Shown here one piece after another: positions 58,901 to 64,000 of a stretch of DNA of 64,000 nucleotides (positions are counted from its first letter, which is position 1; each line of letters starts with the position of its first letter). The position numbers and the translations under genes were made by a program. The stretch is from Turbatrix aceti (Eukaryota > Nematoda > Chromadorea > Rhabditida > Panagrolaimidae), in NCBI GenBank assembly GCA_963969345.1, contig OZ017769.1, positions 5,397,725-5,461,724 of the forward strand, read 5' to 3'. Below the pieces are notes generated by a model. It was not told where the DNA came from, made no database searches, and saw only the letters and a list, made by a program, of their open reading frames with translations.

Positions 58901-59088
58901 GCGCGTTTCTCGTTTCGTTTCATTTCATTTCCTCAGCGTGGTCGCGGTTTGCCTAAAAAAAGTATGGATATCTCATTCATGGATTTATTTGTAGGGAAAA
59001 GAAAGCCTCCTCTGCCACGACCGACCCCCCTCCTCGGCGCTAGTTGCCTCGAGTCTGTCTCATCTCCAAGTCGACAGCCTCAGCCACC
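55986..59088. other. Intergenic region, Drosha 5' end to CREB3-like 5' end
   Basis: No exon could be supported in about 3.1 kb. It is a divergent region and should hold both promoters; an acceptor-like site and open frame just upstream of 55985 may mean Drosha has another 5' exon. CpG-rich, triplet-rich stretches (57900-58700) resemble those upstream of Grainyhead. The last part before 59089 is C/T-rich, as expected for a leader. Confidence 0.4.
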
Positions 59089-62000
59089 ATGGATTCGTTC
59101 ACGGACAACCTCAATCTCGACGATTTCCTGGGCGACCCGACGGACTTCTTCGATACCGTTGACATTGACAACTACCTGCGAGACGATGCTGTCCACGATG
59201 GAGAGTTCTTCGGAAACTACCAGGGCTCTCCGGACTCAAATCGCAGCGATCCGTCGACTTCCAGCTCCATTGATTCTGGATTCTCACTCGACGATATCAA
59301 AACCGAGATCGTTGATGGCGAGGAACTCGAGCTGATGTCCATCGACCACTCTGAGGCGGCTTCCGTCGAGTCCCCCACCGACCACCACAGCCAACACCTG
59401 CCGCAGGCCGAATTCAAGCCTATGCCCGAAATGAAGCCGACGATTCACTCCAGAAAAATTATCAAAGTCGAACCCGGCAGGATGGGTCCTGCCAGATTAT
59501 CCCTCCAGCCCCATCAGACGCGGACCATTCGAATGAGTAAGTTGTTTTCTGCCGGCAAACTAATTGCTAAGTTGTATTTTTTGCGGGGTGTGCCATGTTT
59601 TTTTTTCTTCATCTCATTAGTCGAAGATGCAGCGAAAAATTACTTTTTTCCTCTTTTTTATTTTTTGCGGTTTGACGAGCAGCTCGAAGCTGTCGCAGAT
59701 GAGATGCACTATTTATTCAGAGTTGCTTTCAATGGCAGGACTAGCTAGAAACCGCACCTGTCTATCAGCGCGTAGCTGCCTGTCTCCAGGCCCGCTTATC
59801 GCTATCGGAATTAACTGATTGCTAGCCTGGAGCGGAGCACTGACAGCCTAGCCCAGCCACCACCCGCGTGATGAAAAAATGATACAAAAAAAACAGACTG
59901 CGATCAAAAAAGCAAGGCAAGCCAGCTTTTTCCCGTTTTTTGAATTTTAAAATGTGAAAAAAAAAATTGTTTGCTGTACTGGACGATCGGCGTGTCCTTG
60001 ATTGAATCAAAAACGTGAGTGCGGTATGTTCACCTGCTCAAGTTTGAAATATATTTTTTTTTCGTCGATGACCTTCGTCACTTTCTTTTTTTTCTTTTTT
60101 GGACGTGAGTGGAAGGAAGGTCATGTCGGGCAAATCGGGTCAATGCTGCCCGTGTTTTTCGTTTTGATGTTTGTCATCGGGGGTTGAAGAAGAAAAAAAT
60201 GGACAGGGGACGCATCAGAGAACGCACCGAAGCGCAAGAAAGCACGAGGGCTTCATGGCAGGGACCAGGGACAATATCTAAGCCAATTCCTACGTCTTGC
60301 AGAAACGATGGGTGCCAACAGACAGGCCCGAGCCGGCGGTCAGTACGCGGTCTTCCCGTCGTCGACGAATGGCTCCGGCTCTTCAGCGACTGGATTCCAG
60401 GCCATGACCCAGCCCCAGACGACAGCCTCCGTCGGCCCCGGACAACGCAAGTTTGCACCCCTCATTCTGACGGACGAAGAGAAGAGGCTGCTGAGGAAGG
60501 AGGGCATCAACCTGCCCGACCGCTTTCCCCTCACCAAGACCGAAGAACGCGACCTCAAGCGCATCCGAAGGAAGATCCGCAACAAGAAATCTGCCCAGAC
60601 GAGCCGCAAGCGTAAACAGGTTGGTGGTGTCAGGTGGGAAGGAACTCCGGGGGTTGTAGGCTGTTGGCTGGGGTTGCGCGATGATCTTCTGACCTCCGGG
60701 ACTCGAAAGGTGACCGAGTCGAGATGGTACGTACCACGCTGGTCCATTTATTTTATTTTTTTGACGATTTTTGACGTTGTTGCAATCGTTTGTTGTCTGT
60801 CTCGAGAGAAAAGAGAAGAGACTGTGTCAGCCTGCGTCTGCTGCGTGAACGTGGACACGGACGCGGACACGGACTCGGGCGCTTGCTTTCCGGTTGCGGT
60901 GCGCGACCCTGTGCTTGCTTAGCTGGTTGGTCCTTTGAACAATGCAGTGCAGGCCTGCGCAGGCGCGTAGTGGGTCAAGCGACGGGTAAACATTGTCAGG
61001 TATTAGGCGGAATTGTCAGGCGTTTATATTATAGATTTTGTTTTATCCTCCTCGGCCAGGTTGAGGAGGGGGGTGCACTTTTGTTGGTTGCGAATGGTAT
61101 GATTCACAGGTCTCGCGCTGCAAAACGTTGCACGTTGCGCAACTTGACTGTGTCGGCGACAGCGGCGGAGAGGGGAGATCGCGATCGGGATGCAGATTGG
61201 GATCGATTGCGAGCAAAAAAGGGTTAGGGTTATTTCTCGGTCGACCGACCTGCTCGGCTTAGGCAGGGGGGGGGACAAGACAACTGTTGTGTCTGACTGA
61301 CTCATTGACTTGGCTGGCTAGCTGGCTCTGGGGTTGATTACTCATTTGTCCTGTTCGTTCGTCTGTGGCGAGTGGCGGCATGGCAGGCTGAAAGCCGGGA
61401 ACCTTGGAGTGCAAACATCTTTCTTTTACTCTTGGACTATTTATTTACTATTTGTTTGGCTCTTTGGCAAAAACACAATGACAGAGCAGGGATCGGAAGG
61501 AAGCCCGGCTCAATGACGGTGACGGTGACGATCCCCTTGCCGGGCACTACTGCACTGGTCAATGACCGATCTGCCGCGCCCAAACATGCGGATGCCCATG
61601 CGCTTGACCTTGAAGATACCCTTTCACAGTCACTTTTAATGGGCCGTGGAGGGTTGAAAACGACGTTTATACGAATCGACAACTACTTAGGTGGTGACCG
61701 CTTACGCATAGCAATGAATGGATGGCCTGCACGGACGACGGCGCCATCCGCGCCAACAGTAAAGTGAAATGCGGGGGTGAGGCGGCGGCAGGCAAAAAAT
61801 GAATAAATGACGTATGTGTGTATGTATTTCCGAACAATATCTCTTTTCTTCCTCGTGGGCCTTCTGGCAAAAAAGCGTCAGTGCGGCCAAAAATAGACCG
61901 CCTTGTTTTTGAAGCGACAATAAGCATGTTTTGGGTTTTTCTGGCTTCGCGGACTAATAAGCTATTTTTTTTCGAACTCAAATTGCTGAAAACGCAGTAT

Positions 62001-63855
62001 TAAAAGGTGCGGGTGCTTATTTTGCTGTCGAAGAGAAAAAAGAAAACAGAAGCATCCAGAAAAATCCTTGTTAGGCTCTTTATAATCTGTGTTCTTCTTT
62101 TCTGTCGAAAATCGAATCCGATGGGAACAAGAAACGCTCATGTCTGCTCCGATTCAGCGCAGAGTGTGTGAAAAAGTCGTAATCGTCATTTTAATGAAGA
62201 CCGGCGATTGCGATTGTGATTGGCGTCTGTTGACGGAGAGCAAAAGGGTTTGTTTGACGGTTTGCAAGCGGAACCAGGAAGTTTCAATGCGATGTGCACC
62301 AGTTCAGCCATCACACACACGTCTGCGCGGAGTCGTCAGATTTTTTACTTCTTGTTGACGTCGTTCGTCTCCGCGGGGCTCGCAGGCGACGTACGCTTGC
62401 TTGATTCGGATTGGATTGTGCGTCAAGTGTGAACAAGGAAGAATTTGTCGTGACTGCGCTTCGATTCGCACGGTCCTCGGGAAAATAGGGGATGCTTTTT
62501 TGCCAGGTTTTTTGGTTTTGTTTTATTTTGTTTTCTCGCTGTGAATGTGAGATGTGAGACGAGACACAGGTGAGCGTCGATGTGACAGCGACGGATCGAG
62601 GTCGCGAATGAATTGATTTTGCAAGGATACCGATTTCGCCTGTACACCACCGCCGCCGCCGCTGCTTGCGCTTTGAACTGTCACTCACTCACCTTGGTGT
62701 CGAACGAGCGAGCGCTGTGGTGGAGCAGAGGGACTCGGATGATGATGCTGCGCAGATGGAGATAGCGAGGAGCAGGGGATGCATAGGAGCAGACAAATTG
62801 TAAACAAATTGACCCACGTCTGGACTGAGCCTGATGACGTTATCTGACATGAAATGTGCAAAACACGACGGAAAAAAACTGAAAAGAGGAAATAATTTTG
62901 AAAAAAAAAAACAGCATCTGACGGTATTTTTCTGCAGGAATACATCGAAGACCTCGAAGGCAGGGTCGAGGCATGCACGAAGGACAACTTTGAACTCAAA
63001 CAACAGATGGAGATGCTCCGGCACGAAAACGAGAAACTCCTCGCTCAGCTGCGCAAGTTCCAGGCCAACTTTGGCAATGCGAACAAGCGAACGACCCAGG
63101 CAGGCACGTGTCTCGCCGTGATGCTGCTCTCCGTCTGCCTCCTCGTCGCGCCCAACATGTCCCCCCTCAACGCACAGAAGCAGCAGAACCTCACGAGCGA
63201 CGAGCCAGCTCCTCAGGTGCCCAAATCGTCGTCGACGACGACGACATCAGGAGGCCGCCTCCCTACGCAGCGGCCCATCGGCTCGTCACGCACGCTGCAG
63301 TACGCGGCGGACAACTCGTCCTCCCGCCTTGAGTACTGCGACGCCGACGAGGCGTACGAGCCTGCTCCCCCGAAGCAGCTTCCGAAGCAGTACTCGCACC
63401 AACACGAGCAGGAGCGTCACATCTCGCCCCCTGTCGTCACATTCGCGTCGCAGGGCGAGGTGAGTCCCGATGGCTCGCTCTCGCCTCCCAGCATCGGTCT
63501 CGTCCAGAAACCGATGCAGCCCCGTGTCATCAAGGTAGCGGCCCCGCACGGAATGCCCGCTCGACCCCACCAGGTTGTCTACAAGCAGCCCAACGGCGCG
63601 TACGTCCGCAAGCTGGGCCAGCACCCATCCTACCCCCAGCAGCAGCAGCCCTTCATCCGCGTCCTGCCGCGCGCCATGCCGCCTCTGTCGAACACCTCGA
63701 CGTCTACAGCGCCGATCGTCGCTCCCCGGCATCACGCGGCCTTCGACCAGGCCCGCTACGCGACGACCATCCTCGCAGGGCCCCGGAAGGGCATGCAGGT
63801 ACTCTCCAGCAGCGGCCTGCCGCCCAAGCGCCTCAGACTCGACTCTGAGCTCTGA
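59089..63855 (+). CDS. CREB3L: CREB3/OASIS-type membrane-tethered bZIP transcription factor
   Basis: Members sit in the ER membrane and are freed by site-1/site-2 proteolysis to act in the nucleus on secretory-pathway genes. Three exons: 59089-59536, 60303-60619 and 62938-63855, all in phase, total about 560 aa. ATG 59089 has a strong context (CCACCATGG). The N-terminus is acidic ([17 protein letters not shown]). A conserved block [20 protein letters not shown] and [20 protein letters not shown] leads to the basic region [20 protein letters not shown] and a leucine zipper ([20 protein letters not shown]). A single hydrophobic segment ([20 protein letters not shown]) follows at about residues 310-330, then a lumenal tail rich in Pro/Gln/Ser. 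The basic region is split from the zipper by a 2.3-kb intron, which may allow alternative forms. Confidence 0.9.
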
Positions 63856-64000
63856 AGGAACTTTTTTCGCAACTTTTGTGTTTTTTTCTCTCTTTCTCGC
63901 TAGTCCTAGAGTTTTTTGTCCAGAATTAACGAATTTATTCTAAATATTTAACGTCGCTATTTATGGTTCACTATTTATCGCTCCAAGCTTGAATTTCTTG

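Noticed and set aside
1..64000. tRNA genes, rRNA, CRISPR arrays and bacterial-type operons
   Set aside because: No tRNA A/B-box pair, rRNA segment or regular spaced repeat array was noticed by eye, and the spliced genes show this is eukaryotic DNA. A tRNA scan was not run.

Overview
The window is eukaryotic nuclear DNA from an animal with a fairly compact genome. Most genes are broken by many short introns of about 45-100 nt. These have GT...AG ends and T-rich acceptors such as TTTTCAG, TTTTTAG and TTTGCAG. Exons are C/G-rich at third positions and introns are AT-rich. The gene set is animal: Drosha, an EMX-type homeobox gene, Grainyhead, an RZ-type RGS protein and a CREB3-like bZIP factor. 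The intron style fits a small ecdysozoan genome. A nematode seems most likely and a tardigrade is the main alternative, but nothing in the window settles this.

Layout. At 1-9 kb lie the 5' part of a ZnT5 zinc transporter (-), a BAF57/SMARCE1-like HMG-box gene (+), ESCRT-III CHMP1 (-) and coatomer alpha COPA (+). At 9-11 kb there is a small coiled-coil gene with a frame break and two unrecognised minus-strand gene fragments. At 11-18 kb there is glutaminyl-tRNA synthetase (+), then two adjacent genes (+) that appear to be diverged copies of one unrecognised family. At 18-24 kb all genes are on the minus strand: an SLC17-type transporter, a membrane-anchored protein with ten DPNYQTLA/CFGADK repeats, and an EMX homeobox gene. 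From 24 to 41 kb coding sequence is sparse and simple repeats are common; the RGS gene (+) sits inside. At 41-44 kb is Grainyhead (+). At 44-56 kb three minus-strand genes follow: NME6-type nucleoside diphosphate kinase, a HERC4-like RCC1-HECT ubiquitin ligase, and Drosha. From 56 to 64 kb there is a gene-poor upstream region and then a CREB3/OASIS-type membrane-tethered bZIP gene (+).

The genes do not form one pathway. Housekeeping genes are close together, some head to head (ZnT5/BAF57, CHMP1/COPA). The three developmental or signalling regulators EMX, RGS and Grainyhead are separated by kilobases of non-coding DNA, as expected if that DNA holds regulatory elements.

The most interesting points are: (1) two Grainyhead exons that reading frame forces to be mutually exclusive; (2) the tandem pair of unrecognised sister genes; (3) the ten-repeat membrane protein; and (4) several families of short, MITE-like or palindromic repeats shared between introns of unrelated genes. 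All homology calls come from reading translated exons against remembered family features. No database search was run, and exon joins were inferred from splice consensus and reading phase.
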